Numbered from the stretch's first letter, positions 14,718 to 22,420 are shown. The stretch: DNA of 23,695 bases from an archaeon (GCA_005240025.1 SBBK01000160.1:1-23695); one strand, 5' to 3'. Program-made: numbers and translations. The notes: generated by a model from the letters alone, not told the origin.

Positions 14718-16316
14718 TCAAATAAAGAGTGCAAGCTCAAATCCGCAAACCGGTACGCGAATTTTGAAATTTTCAATTACCCGGGGATCAATTTGCCCAA
14801 TTATGCCCACCTTTTTTCCCCCTATCAGAATATCAGCAGACTTGCCCCTGGCAAAGATCGGATGTTCGGAGGTTTTTGTTGCGCATTCTATGCAGGCAAA
14901 AGTTTTGAGTACAGACTGTAGTGTTGACTTGGCTTCGGTAAAGCTGGCATCCCTGTGGGCGCTGACACAGGCAAGTAGATTTGATTCTTCAAGTTTTTCT
15001 GAAAAAACCACGCCCGTTTCAAACAGTTTCTGCGGGTACTGTTCATGAATGTTCCCAGACAGGTTTTCCAGCAGTTCAGGCAGTATCGAGTCACGCAATA
15101 TTGTATGCTCCTGGCTTTTCGATTCTGTCACCTCAATCACACCAGATGAATCCCGCTTGGGATTATGATATAGAGTTTGCATGCTACCAAGGCTGGAGTT
15201 GAGCGCTTCTGTAAACCCCAGTCCCACCATGATTTGTTCTATGTTGTCCAGTTTTTTTGTGATTTCGTTTTTTTGTCCAACGGAAGTGGATTGTGGTAGT
15301 GTGGGCAAGAGTTTCTCAATTCCATAACCCAGTACAACTTCCTCGATTAGGTCCATTGAACCCAGTATGTCAAACCTGAATCTTGGAATGGTGCAGACGA
15401 TTTTTGTGCCGCTTACAGCAGCACCAAGTCTGCATTTTCTTAGCGAGTTGCAAATTTGCGAATTTGTAAGCGAGACTCCGAGTATTTGATTTACCAGTGC
15501 CGGCTCAAGTTTCATGGTTTTTGTTTTCGATATGTTTGCCCCGGGATCCGACCTCAAATTGAATAAAGCAAACCCCATATTTTGCAATGTCGCTGCAACA
15601 ACTGCAAGTGTGTCCCCGGTTGCAGTCCTCTCAGTGCCGGTTACCTCTACTAGCAGATTTGTGGTATGTGTAGAAATGGCAGTGAGTGAAGAGTTGATTA
15701 TTGGTGGGAGCGATATCGTGTTTCCTTTGGCATCGAAAATTACTGGCACCATATCCCCTACAAGATTTCCGTACTGGCCACCAACCGGGGTTCCAAGAAT
15801 CTCCTGTACTGTCATTTCCTGCGTCCCGGTGAGCGGAACAAACTTGTGGCTTTTTTGTACTGCCGAATATGTCAGTGGAAATGTGACAGTGTCAAGATCG
15901 TGTATTCCAATAGATGCCTTTTTTCGCCTCCTGCCTATGCCAAAATGCAGGTCTTCCTGGAGTGCGATGAGCTGACGCACACCTTCGTCGCCCAGCCTGC
16001 CCCCCCTTGCAACAAGCCCACAGACAGCGGGGCGTATTTTTTTTACTAGCGATGTGGTCTTTATTACAAACGATTTTTCCTTTTTTAGTACAATCTTTTC
16101 AAGGCCTGTCTTTACCCCAAGCAAACCTTGCAGACCGGCAGATATTCCCGCATCGGTAGCATAGTCGGCCCTGTTTGGACTGTACTCGACGCGGATGTAT
16201 TCTGTGTTTTGTTCCTCGATGTCAAGACCCAAAAACGGCAGAGCGCCTATGATTTTGTTTTTGTTTTTCCCCACCAGTTTTTCCAGCCTGTCAAGATACA
16301 GTGTCACTACGGGCAT
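14718..16316 (-). CDS. pheT: Phenylalanyl-tRNA synthetase beta subunit, archaeal type
   Basis: This 532-residue protein has the compact archaeal/eukaryal PheRS beta layout, without the bacterial N-terminal EMAP and C-terminal anticodon domains. The N-terminal segment is TLYLDRLEKLVGKN, followed by EYSPNRADYATDAGISAGLQG. The B3/4 tRNA-binding domain contains HFGIGRRRKKASIGIHDLD. B5 carries PRFRFDILGSMDLIEEVVLGYG, where Asp and Glu residues bind magnesium. The final class II-like core has ALNSSLGSM and a conserved LRDSILPELLENL. It forms an alpha2-beta2 enzyme with PheS. Its ATG overlaps the pheS 3' end by 10 bases, so the two are coupled. Confidence 0.95.
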   Translation of the reverse strand: MPVVTLYLDRLEKLVGKNKNKIIGALPFLGLDIEEQNTEYIRVEYSPNRADYATDAGISAGLQGLLGVKTGLEKIVLKKEKSFVIKTTSLVKKIRPAVCGLVARGGRLGDEGVRQLIALQEDLHFGIGRRRKKASIGIHDLDTVTFPLTYSAVQKSHKFVPLTGTQEMTVQEILGTPVGGQYGNLVGDMVPVIFDAKGNTISLPPIINSSLTAISTHTTNLLVEVTGTERTATGDTLAVVAATLQNMGFALFNLRSDPGANISKTKTMKLEPALVNQILGVSLTNSQICNSLRKCRLGAAVSGTKIVCTIPRFRFDILGSMDLIEEVVLGYGIEKLLPTLPQSTSVGQKNEITKKLDNIEQIMVGLGFTEALNSSLGSMQTLYHNPKRDSSGVIEVTESKSQEHTILRDSILPELLENLSGNIHEQYPQKLFETGVVFSEKLEESNLLACVSAHRDASFTEAKSTLQSVLKTFACIECATKTSEHPIFARGKSADILIGGKKVGIIGQIDPRVIENFKIRVPVCGFELALFI

Positions 16317-17713
16317 TTTGGCACACTCCTCAACCAGCCCAGGTCGTTGTTGTAAAACTGCCTGACATCATCAAGTCCATATTTGAGCATGGCTATTCTT
16401 TCAATTCCGCCGCCCCACGCCAAAACGGGCCTTGTTATGCCAAACGGCCTTGTCACCTCAGGCCTGAATATTCCCATTCCAAAAAGCTCGACCCACCTGT
16501 CCAGTCTTTTGTTATACACCATTGTTTGCAGCGATGGTTCCGTGTATGGGAAAAACGTAGGCCAGAACTTTATGCGATCGAGCCCCATTTTTTTATAAAA
16601 TTCTGTTTGGATTCCCATCAGATTCCGCAGCGAGACGTTTTTCCCAACCACAATTCCCTCCACCTGATGAAACTCGACCAGGTGCTTGTAGCTGACCTTT
16701 TCGTTTCGAAAAACCCTTCCAAGGGAAAATATCCGCGCATCTTCCGGCATGTTGTCCGCAAGATACTTGATTGTGACGCAGGTTGTGTGAGTACGCAGGA
16801 CCATCCGCTTTGCGGCATCTGCGCTCCATTTGTATTTCCAGCCTTTTTTGTGCATGTCTGAGACTTTGCCAATCTGGCTTGGCGATGCAAATTTTTGCGC
16901 AGTCTTTTCTTTAAGGTAAAAGGTGTCCTGCATCTCTCTTGCAGGGTGGTCCTGTGGAGTAAACAATGCATCAAAATTCCAGAATGCCGGTTGTGCCAGA
17001 TTTCCAATTATTTCAGTAAAGCCCAGGCTTACAAAGACCTCGCGAATTTCATTTATCACGTCCTTTAATGGGTGTGTTTTTGCAGCAAAGACAGGTGGGG
17101 CCTGTGCCTCGACGTTGATTGCGCCCCCATAATCTTTTTCCGTATCGATGGATTTTGCCTGTGATGTCAGCGATATGGTTTTTGATTTGGTTGTCTGTAC
17201 CACAATAAAATCCGGCCGTCTATTCAACGATTCGAATGCAGATGTGTCCGGTATTTGGTCCAGCCGGAGTTTGCCTTTTGCTAAAAGCGAGATCAGTTCT
17301 TCCTCGTTTGTTCTGTCTGGAAAATTTCTTTGCGAGACAATGCTGCCAGATTCTGTTTTTTGTATTTCAATCCAATTGCTTTTTCTGGCAATTGCAATTG
17401 CTATGTTTGTATCGTCACCAAGTTTTTTTCGCAGCGCTTCAAGGTCCATGGGTCCAGCAGTTATCAGCTTGGCCAGCCTGCGTTCTGGCAACCCCTCCTG
17501 GCTTGCGGCAAGGCCGTTTTTCCCAAGCGTTACAAAAGATTCCTCAGATTCCGACACCACCGCCAAGTTTTTGAGTCGGAGCCATTCTATGCCACGCCTT
17601 GTCTGATCAATTGAAAGGTTTGTCATTTCCGAGATCTGTACTTCTGTGAGATTTGATGTTGTCCTGAGCAGCCTGATAATTGTTTTCTCAATTGGATGGA
17701 GAATTTGAGACAA
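16307..17713 (-). CDS. pheS: Phenylalanyl-tRNA synthetase alpha subunit, archaeal type
   Basis: This 468-residue catalytic subunit is taken from TTG 17713; a TTG two codons upstream at 17719 is equally open. The N-terminal third carries winged-helix repeats (EVQISEMTNLSIDQTRRGIE). The class II core follows, with motif 1 around VINEIREVFVSLGFTE and DALFTPQDHPAREMQDTFY. Motif 2 is GRVFRNEKVSYKHLVEFHQVEG and motif 3 is AWGGGIERIAMLKYG. All class II signatures are intact. It activates phenylalanine and, unusually for class II enzymes, aminoacylates the 2'-OH of tRNA-Phe. No ATG is available near the N-terminus. The TATA box centred at 17740 places transcription start at the TTG. pheT overlaps its end. 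Confidence 0.94.
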   Translation of the reverse strand: MSQILHPIEKTIIRLLRTTSNLTEVQISEMTNLSIDQTRRGIEWLRLKNLAVVSESEESFVTLGKNGLAASQEGLPERRLAKLITAGPMDLEALRKKLGDDTNIAIAIARKSNWIEIQKTESGSIVSQRNFPDRTNEEELISLLAKGKLRLDQIPDTSAFESLNRRPDFIVVQTTKSKTISLTSQAKSIDTEKDYGGAINVEAQAPPVFAAKTHPLKDVINEIREVFVSLGFTEIIGNLAQPAFWNFDALFTPQDHPAREMQDTFYLKEKTAQKFASPSQIGKVSDMHKKGWKYKWSADAAKRMVLRTHTTCVTIKYLADNMPEDARIFSLGRVFRNEKVSYKHLVEFHQVEGIVVGKNVSLRNLMGIQTEFYKKMGLDRIKFWPTFFPYTEPSLQTMVYNKRLDRWVELFGMGIFRPEVTRPFGITRPVLAWGGGIERIAMLKYGLDDVRQFYNNDLGWLRSVPKCP

Positions 17714-17735
17714 CAGCAAAACGACCCGAAAAGAC

Positions 17736-17743
17736 TTTTTAAA
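17736..17743. promoter_or_regulatory. Palindromic TATA box shared by pheS and trpS
   Basis: TTTTTAAA contains the palindrome TTTAAA centred at 17740.5. The trpS ATG (17766) and the pheS TTG (17713) are 26-27 bases away on either side. One box can therefore position leaderless transcripts in both directions. Confidence 0.6.
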
Positions 17744-17765
17744 CCTTAACCTATCTCAAACATGA

Positions 17766-18878
17766 ATGCCTTCTGATGAATTCGTTGTTACGCCATGGCA
17801 TGTAGAGGGGGAGATTGATTATGAAAAGCTCATCAAGCGGTTTGGCACGGAAAAAATTACCCCAGAGCTGCTGAAAAAAATCGTCAGGATAACTGGCGAG
17901 GCCCATTTTATGCTAAGGCGTGGAATCTTCTTCTCACACAGGGATCTCGGCAGGCTTTTGGACGATTATGAGAAGGGCAAAAAGTTCTTTTTGTATACTG
18001 GCCGCGGCCCCTCCGGGCACACGCACATTGGACATCTGGTGCCATGGGTCTTTGCCAGGTGGCTTCAAGAAAAGTTTGACACAACTTTGTATTTCCAGCT
18101 TACGGACGACGAAAAATTTTACGCAAAGCAAAATTTGAGCATGGAGCAGACAAAACAATTCGCATATGAAAACGCCCTTGATTTTGTTGCGCTTGGATTC
18201 AGGCCGGAAAAAACCAAGATAATCATCGATACGCAAAACATCAAGACTCTTTATCCACTTGCCGCCCAGGTTGCAAAAAAGATCAATTTTTCAAACACAA
18301 AGGCAGTCTTTGGTTTTACTGGCGAGACAAATGTAGGAATGATTTTTTACACGTCGCTCCAGTCTGCGCCGTGCTTTATTGAGAACAGGCCGGTCCTGAT
18401 TCCCCTTGGCGTGGACCAGGATCCCCACTTCAGGATCACAAGAGATGTGGCGCCAAAAATTGGCAGGCCAAAACCGGCTTTGATTCACAACATCATGATT
18501 CCATCACTCTCTGGTCCCGGCGGGAAAATGTCAGCCTCCGAGGAAAGCGGAACCATTTACACTACCGATTCCCCCGAGGCGGTAAAAAGGAAGATAAACA
18601 AATACGCCTTTTCCGGAGGTCAGCCGACAGCAGATGAACACCGGAGGCTTGGCGGAAATCCAGACATCGATGTTCCATACCAGTATCTCAGAATTTTCTT
18701 TGAACCTGATGATAAAAAACTCCGGCAAATTTATGACGACTACAAGTCCGGAAGGCTCCTGACTGGCGAGCTCAAGGCAATACTGATTGAAAAGGTGACA
18801 GAGTTTTTAAAATCACACCAGCAAAAACGCGAAAAGGCAAAAGACAGGCTTGAGAAATTCTTCTTCGAGGACAGATGA
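17766..18878 (+). CDS. trpS: Tryptophanyl-tRNA synthetase, archaeal/eukaryal type
   Basis: This 370-residue class I synthetase begins with the archaeal/eukaryal N-terminal TPWHVEGEIDYEKLIKRFG. The nucleotide-binding motif is complete as HIGH at 87-90 within GRGPSGHTHIGHLVPW. The KMSKS loop appears as KMSAS at 254-258, the usual archaeal TrpRS form. Other family marks are LTDDEKF and PLGVDQDPHFRITRD. The enzyme charges tRNA-Trp, whose gene is also in this window. It is divergent from pheS. Its stop codon overlaps the ATG of the 93-residue gene downstream (ATGA, 18875-18878), indicating a two-gene operon. A nearby ATG at 17762 is out of frame and stops quickly. Confidence 0.96.
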   Translation: MPSDEFVVTPWHVEGEIDYEKLIKRFGTEKITPELLKKIVRITGEAHFMLRRGIFFSHRDLGRLLDDYEKGKKFFLYTGRGPSGHTHIGHLVPWVFARWLQEKFDTTLYFQLTDDEKFYAKQNLSMEQTKQFAYENALDFVALGFRPEKTKIIIDTQNIKTLYPLAAQVAKKINFSNTKAVFGFTGETNVGMIFYTSLQSAPCFIENRPVLIPLGVDQDPHFRITRDVAPKIGRPKPALIHNIMIPSLSGPGGKMSASEESGTIYTTDSPEAVKRKINKYAFSGGQPTADEHRRLGGNPDIDVPYQYLRIFFEPDDKKLRQIYDDYKSGRLLTGELKAILIEKVTEFLKSHQQKREKAKDRLEKFFFEDR

Positions 18879-19156
18879 GAATACAGATTATTTGCCAGGA
18901 CAAACACGATGCAGTCAAGCTTGCGAGCCTCATTTTTATAAAACAGGGAAAAGAAACCTTCATCTCATCAATTTTGAACGTTTACGACAACGAGGTCGTG
19001 ATTGCGCTAAAAGACAAGTCAGCCCATTCCATAGTACTGAGGGACAGCCGCGAGGTGGAACGCTTTGCAGACTTTGTCCAGTCAGTCCTTGACGGCACCA
19101 ATCAAATAACCGATACTGTAACAAAAAACAATCTAGTCGAGATAGCAAAAGGCTAG
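18875..19156 (+). CDS. Small protein of unknown function coupled to trpS
   Basis: This 93-residue protein has an alpha/beta pattern: strand RIQIICQ, helix KHDAVKLASLIFIKQG, strands TFISSILNVYDNEVVIALKD and SIVLRD, then helix SREVERFADFVQSVLDG and a short tail. No membrane segment, Cys or catalytic motif is seen and I do not recognise the family. The start codon overlaps the trpS stop in ATGA, so translation is coupled to trpS. The 3' end overlaps the convergent 109-residue gene by four bases at a CTAG shared by both stops. Confidence 0.75.
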   Translation: MRIQIICQDKHDAVKLASLIFIKQGKETFISSILNVYDNEVVIALKDKSAHSIVLRDSREVERFADFVQSVLDGTNQITDTVTKNNLVEIAKG

Positions 19157-19482
19157 ACCAGCGACTTGTCCATTTCTCCTGAGAGTGTTTCCTGGACTTT
19201 GAGAAAATACATCCTGGTTGAACTTGGCATCTTGTCCAGATTGTTGTCGGTGGCCATCATAAAGTAACGCACCGCCCGTTTAGATATGTCCAGATTGAAC
19301 CGCATTGCAAGTATTGGATCCTGCCTTACCTTTATCCTGTCTGCAAGCCATGGCGGGGCCATCTCCTTTGCCTCTTTGATTATTGTCGAATACCAGAAGG
19401 CAAGATTTTCGGGGTGCAGCCCTTCTTGTAGGCCGGTTACATTTTTTGCAAAGTTTTTCATCATGTGATTTATGACTGTCAA
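19153..19482 (-). CDS. Helical protein of unknown function
   Basis: This 109-residue protein starts from TTG 19482; ATG 19464 (MMKNFAKNV) is an alternative. The TTG is preferred because a GGATAAAACC box lies about 26 bases upstream. It is all-helical in appearance: MMKNFAKNVTGLQEGL, then ENLAFWYSTIIKEAKEMAP and SKRAVRYFMMATDNN, and ends in a Met/Thr-rich helix. It is rich in Met and basic residues, with no cysteine or signal peptide. I do not recognise the family. The reading frame is credible because it is clean, has its own promoter and abuts a convergent gene exactly at the stop codons. Confidence 0.7.
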   Translation of the reverse strand: MTVINHMMKNFAKNVTGLQEGLHPENLAFWYSTIIKEAKEMAPPWLADRIKVRQDPILAMRFNLDISKRAVRYFMMATDNNLDKMPSSTRMYFLKVQETLSGEMDKSLV

Positions 19483-19502
19483 CGCTTTTGATTGAGAATT
19501 TC

Positions 19503-19512
19503 GGTTTTATCC
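19503..19512 (-). promoter_or_regulatory. TATA box of the 109-residue protein gene
   Basis: GGATAAAACC on the minus strand is centred about 25-26 bases upstream of TTG 19482, suggesting a leaderless transcript from that codon. Confidence 0.4.
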
Positions 19513-19545
19513 GAATAAATCAAACATAGACAAGCACTTTGTCAA

Positions 19546-20004
19546 CTAGAGTACGTTTCCCTGCGCGTCAATCTCAGAGTTTCGTATTCTGGTGCTTGAG
19601 ATTCTTTTGCCGTCTTTTGCTAAAATCATTGGGACTGTTATTATCCGGACTGGTTCCATGTTGCGCTTTTTTCTCAGATTATTGAGTTCGTTGCCTTTGT
19701 ACGAGGTCTCATCACTTACAACAAGGGCCTGTACGTCTTTTTCCAGTACTGCCGGCCCAAAGTCATTATCGAGTTTGCTTATTGTGTACTGTTTTTGGAA
19801 ATTGCCATCAATCACTTGCTTTAGTGAATCAAGTCTTTGCTGGTACGTGTGCAGTATTTTTTTGCCCCTTTTTTTGGCCAGCTCGTCGCTTGTCAGGCCT
19901 ATTATGACTCTGTCGGATATGGAGAATGCCTTTTTGAGCAGTGCCATGTGGCCGGCATGCATGACATCAAATGTGCCCCCCATCGCGACTAGACAAAACG
20001 GCAT
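19546..20004 (-). CDS. coaD: Phosphopantetheine adenylyltransferase, archaeal type
   Basis: This 152-residue nucleotidyltransferase transfers AMP from ATP to 4'-phosphopantetheine to give dephospho-CoA, the penultimate step of coenzyme A synthesis. The N-terminal GGTFDVMHAGHMALLKKAF (9-27) contains the HxGH ATP-binding signature at 16-19. RVIIGLTSDELAKKRGKK follows, then the second nucleotide motif ISSTRIR near 137-143. The size and the RVIIGLTSD pattern match the archaeal/eukaryal PPAT group (COG1019), not bacterial CoaD. A TTTATT sequence near 20029-20034 is a likely TATA element for a leaderless start at ATG 20004. The gene stands in line with, but 31 bases downstream of, the secreted-protein gene. 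Confidence 0.92.
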   Translation of the reverse strand: MPFCLVAMGGTFDVMHAGHMALLKKAFSISDRVIIGLTSDELAKKRGKKILHTYQQRLDSLKQVIDGNFQKQYTISKLDNDFGPAVLEKDVQALVVSDETSYKGNELNNLRKKRNMEPVRIITVPMILAKDGKRISSTRIRNSEIDAQGNVL

Positions 20005-20035
20005 GATGAGATACTGTTTTTTTTTGTCAATAAAC

Positions 20036-21112
20036 CTATGGAGTCACAAGTACTACCGAAACGGTTTTGCTAGGAGCCGCAAGCGGTACGGCGTCTGCAT
20101 CCCATACGTATGTCTCTATGAAAAACCCTCCCGCGTGTTCCGGAGTCCAGCCAACAGAGACGGTCTGAGGTTCGGCCGATTCGAATGTACCTTCTGTTAT
20201 GGCAATGTGTTCCACGGTTGCTTTTTCACCAAACTGCCGCACCTGCGCATAGTAAATGTATGATTGCTGCGGGCCGCCGGCAGCCGAATACTGGATTGTC
20301 AGTTCGCTCGTTATGTTTACCGGCGTGCCAGTTTTGATTTGTGAGATCTGGACGCCAGATGGGTCAACCACATCAACATTGTTTATCGTGATTAGCCTGG
20401 TCAGCGTTTCAAGTGAAACCTTGGATGCATCGATAGTCTTTGACTGGTATTGATCAGATTCCAGTACCACCTTAAATGACGACGCCCTATAATCCATTAC
20501 TGCATCAAATTTCACAGTGGTGCTTTTTGTTGATTCCATGTCACTTACCGGCACGGTCTGGATTCCAACAATTCTTGGGGGAATGAATGCGTCAAAAGCA
20601 ATCAGGTGCGCCCTCGTGTTTGTGCTTGCTTCTTTGCCATTGTTTGTAATTTTGGCAGACATTCTGACCGATTCGCCAATTAGCACCGTATCGGGCTCTA
20701 TTTGCAGCAGTTGCTGTTTTGGAGACGAGGCCGAGTTGAGCCCCACTATGTTTACCCTGATTTCAGATATGTCTGGATTTTGTGTCTTTGATTTTATCAT
20801 AAATGGAGATTTGGAGTGCGGGGGCATTTCCTCAAGTAAGGGGTCTGCAGTAACGGTCTCAAGTGGAGGCTGGCCTCCCGTGCTGGAGGCTTTGCTGTAA
20901 AAGCCTACCCAAATTTTCACGTTGTTTACGGCAAAATTCTTTGTATTTTCTACTTCGCCAATCACTACTGTATATCCCTGCTCGTCTTTGTAGCTGAAGG
21001 GCGCAGTGTTGGTGAGTTTTACGCCCAGAGTGGACGGCGTATCGACAGTCTGGGAAAATGACTGGACTGGCAGCAACATGAAAAGTACAGATATCACGAT
21101 CAGCTTTTTCAT
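20036..21112 (-). CDS. Secreted beta-sandwich protein of unknown function
   Basis: This 358-residue protein has a clear signal peptide (MKKLIVISVLFMLLPVQSFSQ), so it is exported. The mature part is beta-rich with three Ig/CARDB-like segments. The first contains YTVVIGEVENTKNFAVNNVK, typical of domains that describe residue changes between partners. The second has EPDTVLIGESVRMSAKITNNG, and the third begins TGTPVNITSELTIQYSAAG and ends in SVGWTPEHAGGFFIETYVW. Similar extracellular beta-sandwich proteins are common in ammonia-oxidising archaea and are thought to lie at the cell surface. There is no C-terminal anchor and no cysteine. The ligand or partner is unknown. Confidence 0.83.
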   Translation of the reverse strand: MKKLIVISVLFMLLPVQSFSQTVDTPSTLGVKLTNTAPFSYKDEQGYTVVIGEVENTKNFAVNNVKIWVGFYSKASSTGGQPPLETVTADPLLEEMPPHSKSPFMIKSKTQNPDISEIRVNIVGLNSASSPKQQLLQIEPDTVLIGESVRMSAKITNNGKEASTNTRAHLIAFDAFIPPRIVGIQTVPVSDMESTKSTTVKFDAVMDYRASSFKVVLESDQYQSKTIDASKVSLETLTRLITINNVDVVDPSGVQISQIKTGTPVNITSELTIQYSAAGGPQQSYIYYAQVRQFGEKATVEHIAITEGTFESAEPQTVSVGWTPEHAGGFFIETYVWDADAVPLAAPSKTVSVVLVTP

Positions 21113-21187
21113 TTGATCCTAGTTATACCGACGGGATTAATCACATAAGAAATATCATATTATAAACAAGTAAGACTAGAAGCTTTT

Positions 21188-21290
21188 ACACGATTTTGAA
21201 TAAGGCTCTGTTAACCTGTCAGGTGCCACCGCGCCACCTCAGCCAGCTTGCTCCCATTCGCTCTGAGGATTAGCGGTTCCCGGTACTCAA
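21188..21290 (+). ncRNA. Candidate structured RNA in the 21113-21386 intergenic region
   Basis: The 274-base region has no convincing gene. A TATA-like TATTATAAA at about 21158-21166 predicts transcription from about 21188. Downstream is a GC-rich island in AT-rich DNA. It includes ACCTG-t-CAGGT (21214-21224) and a hairpin with stem CCTCAG (21237-21242)/CTGAGG (21263-21268) extended by AGC/GCT. ACCG/CGGT can pair around it. No known RNA family was recognised. Confidence 0.3.
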
Positions 21291-21386
21291 AAATCATGTC
21301 TCAAAACAATCATCCGCCTAATTGAACACCTTTTTGGGAATCAACTTGATTGAACAGTGTCTTGAATAATAAAAGAGAAGAAGAAG

Positions 21387-21506
21387 TTACTTTCCAGACC
21401 TTCTGGCAGTTATAGCTAGCCAGTATGCAAGTCCTGGAATCAGGCCAACGATTAGTGGTATGAACACGCCGATTGCATTGGCATGGTATGCTGTTACTTC
21501 TACCAT
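21387..21506 (-). CDS. 39-residue single-span membrane protein
   Basis: The peptide starts MVEVTAYHANAIGVF, continues with a hydrophobic helix (IPLIVGLIPGLAYWLAI) and ends in basic TARRSGK, so the C-terminus is probably cytoplasmic. ATG 21506 is supported by an ATTTAAAT box centred 26-27 bases upstream. A longer open frame upstream only reads through the antisense of tRNA-Ala and is not real. Such tiny single-span proteins often serve as accessory subunits of membrane complexes. Nothing adjacent identifies a partner. Confidence 0.7.
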   Translation of the reverse strand: MVEVTAYHANAIGVFIPLIVGLIPGLAYWLAITARRSGK

Positions 21507-21529
21507 GAGAGAGGGGCGCGCCGCGTCAT

Positions 21530-21537
21530 ATTTAAAT
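21530..21537 (-). promoter_or_regulatory. TATA box of the 39-residue membrane protein gene
   Basis: ATTTAAAT is centred about 27 bases upstream of ATG 21506. This shows the small gene has its own promoter and that the short start is the correct one. Confidence 0.65.
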
Positions 21538-21577
21538 CCATCCTTTGTCCCCAAGTTTGAAAGAGAATGATTGTAAG

Positions 21578-21649
21578 TGGACTGAAGGGGATTTGAACCC
21601 CTGACCTCCCGCGTGCAAGGCGGGCATTCTACCACTGAACTATCAGCCC
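21578..21649 (-). tRNA. tRNA-Ala (TGC anticodon)
   Basis: On the minus strand the acceptor GGGCTGA pairs with TCAGTCC, including the G3-U70 wobble that identifies alanine tRNAs. The anticodon loop CTTGCAC gives anticodon TGC, flanked by a CCCGC/GCGGG stem. The T-loop is TTCAAAT in a GGGG/CCCC context. There is no intron and 3' CCA is not encoded. Confidence 0.97.
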
Positions 21650-21702
21650 TGACAATGACTTTGGTGTGTTGATTTTAATTGTTGTCCTTGTATGGACAAG
21701 AA

Positions 21703-21712
21703 TTTTATTTAG
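21703..21712 (+). promoter_or_regulatory. TATA box of the thioredoxin-fold protein gene
   Basis: TTTTATTTAG is centred about 26 bases before ATG 21732. This supports a leaderless start there and rules against the upstream in-frame codon at 21666. Confidence 0.5.
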
Positions 21713-21731
21713 AAAAATTTGGAGACTCGGC

Positions 21732-22283
21732 ATGGTCGTAATGGAATCTCAGGTCCAGCTCAAAAAAGGAGACAGAGCGCCAGACTTTGAGTTGCTGGGA
21801 GTCGACTCCAAAAAATACACGCTCGGTAGCTTTGCAGGATGTGATGCGGTTGTTGTTATTTTCATGTGCAACCACTGTCCCTATGTGAAGGCAAAAATTG
21901 ATGCAATAAACGAGATTCAAAACAGGTTCAAAGACAGGGTTGCAGTAATAGGAATAAACAGCAACGACCCTGTAGCATATCCTGACGACAGCTTTGATAA
22001 CATGAAGAAGTTCAGCGAAGAGCGTGGCATCAAGTTTTGGTACCTTGTCGATGAGACCCAGCAGGTGGCAAAAAAATATGGTGCAGTTTGCACCCCCGAT
22101 CCGTTTCTCTTTGATAAGAACAGAAAACTCGTATTTCATGGAAGAATCGATAATGCCATGAAGCCGGAGGACAAGGCTACAGAAAAGACCATGATTGCAA
22201 ACATTGAGAGGCTGCTCTCAGGTCAGCCAATAGCGAAAGATTTTGATCCGTCCATTGGCTGTTCGATAAAATGGAAAAAGTAA
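21732..22283 (+). CDS. Thioredoxin-fold redox protein (AhpC/TSA-type)
   Basis: This is a 183-residue protein from ATG 21732. It has the peroxiredoxin/thiol-oxidoreductase opening KKGDRAPDFELLGVDSKKYT. The active site is FMCNHCPYVKA with the C-x2-C pair Cys46/Cys49 (CNHC), then VIGINSNDP, and VDETQQVAKKYGAVCTPDPF with the cis-Pro region. The CNHCPYVKA variant is typical of a thioredoxin-like subgroup with an AhpC-TSA domain whose substrate is not well defined. It differs from the single peroxidatic Cys of true peroxiredoxins. A third Cys in GAVCTPDPF and a fourth in SIGCSIKWKK could resolve disulfides. It is cytoplasmic, since no signal remains once the start is set at 21732. It lies between tRNA-Ala and tRNA-Ile. 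Confidence 0.87.
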   Translation: MVVMESQVQLKKGDRAPDFELLGVDSKKYTLGSFAGCDAVVVIFMCNHCPYVKAKIDAINEIQNRFKDRVAVIGINSNDPVAYPDDSFDNMKKFSEERGIKFWYLVDETQQVAKKYGAVCTPDPFLFDKNRKLVFHGRIDNAMKPEDKATEKTMIANIERLLSGQPIAKDFDPSIGCSIKWKK

Positions 22284-22323
22284 CCACAAAGTTAAAACAC
22301 CGTTCAATTTGAGATTTTTTTGG

Positions 22324-22417
22324 GGGCCGGTAGCTCAGCTTGGCTGGAGCGTTCGACTGATAAAACAACCTTTCAGACATCGAAAGGTCGAGAGTTCGAA
22401 TCTCTCTCGGCCCACCA
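22324..22417 (+). tRNA. tRNA-Ile (GAT anticodon) with a 16-nt intron and encoded CCA
   Basis: The acceptor GGGCCGG (22324-22330) pairs with TCGGCCC (22407-22413). The D-stem is GCTC/GAGC. The anticodon stem TTCGA/TCGAA closes on loop CTGATAA once 22363-22378 is removed, giving anticodon GAT. The T-arm is GAGAG-TTCGAAT-CTCTC. A73 is followed by genomic CCA at 22415-22417. A TATA-like GTTAAAAC lies about 30 bases upstream. Confidence 0.95.
22363..22378 (+). other. tRNA-Ile intron (16 nt, position 37/38)
   Basis: The junction forms a textbook bulge-helix-bulge. Exon CTGA (22357-22360) pairs with intron TCAG (22373-22376), with 3-nt bulges TAA (22361-22363) and ACA (22377-22379). Cleavage after the second base of each bulge excises exactly 22363-22378. 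Confidence 0.9.
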
Positions 22418-22420
22418 TTT

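Noticed and set aside
17148..17606. Plus-strand open frame of 152 codons inside pheS
   Set aside because: It is antisense to pheS, with low-complexity Ser/Phe composition and no promoter.
21188..21290. SRP RNA, RNase P RNA or 5S rRNA in the gene-free region
   Set aside because: GCGGTTCCCGG and GGCTCTGTT recall SRP RNA pieces, but the GGAAG/AGCA S-domain loop is absent and the region is too short. RNase P and 5S signatures were also not found.
21387..21635. 82-codon reading of the small membrane protein gene
   Set aside because: The first 43 codons run through the antisense of tRNA-Ala; the TATA box places the start at 21506.
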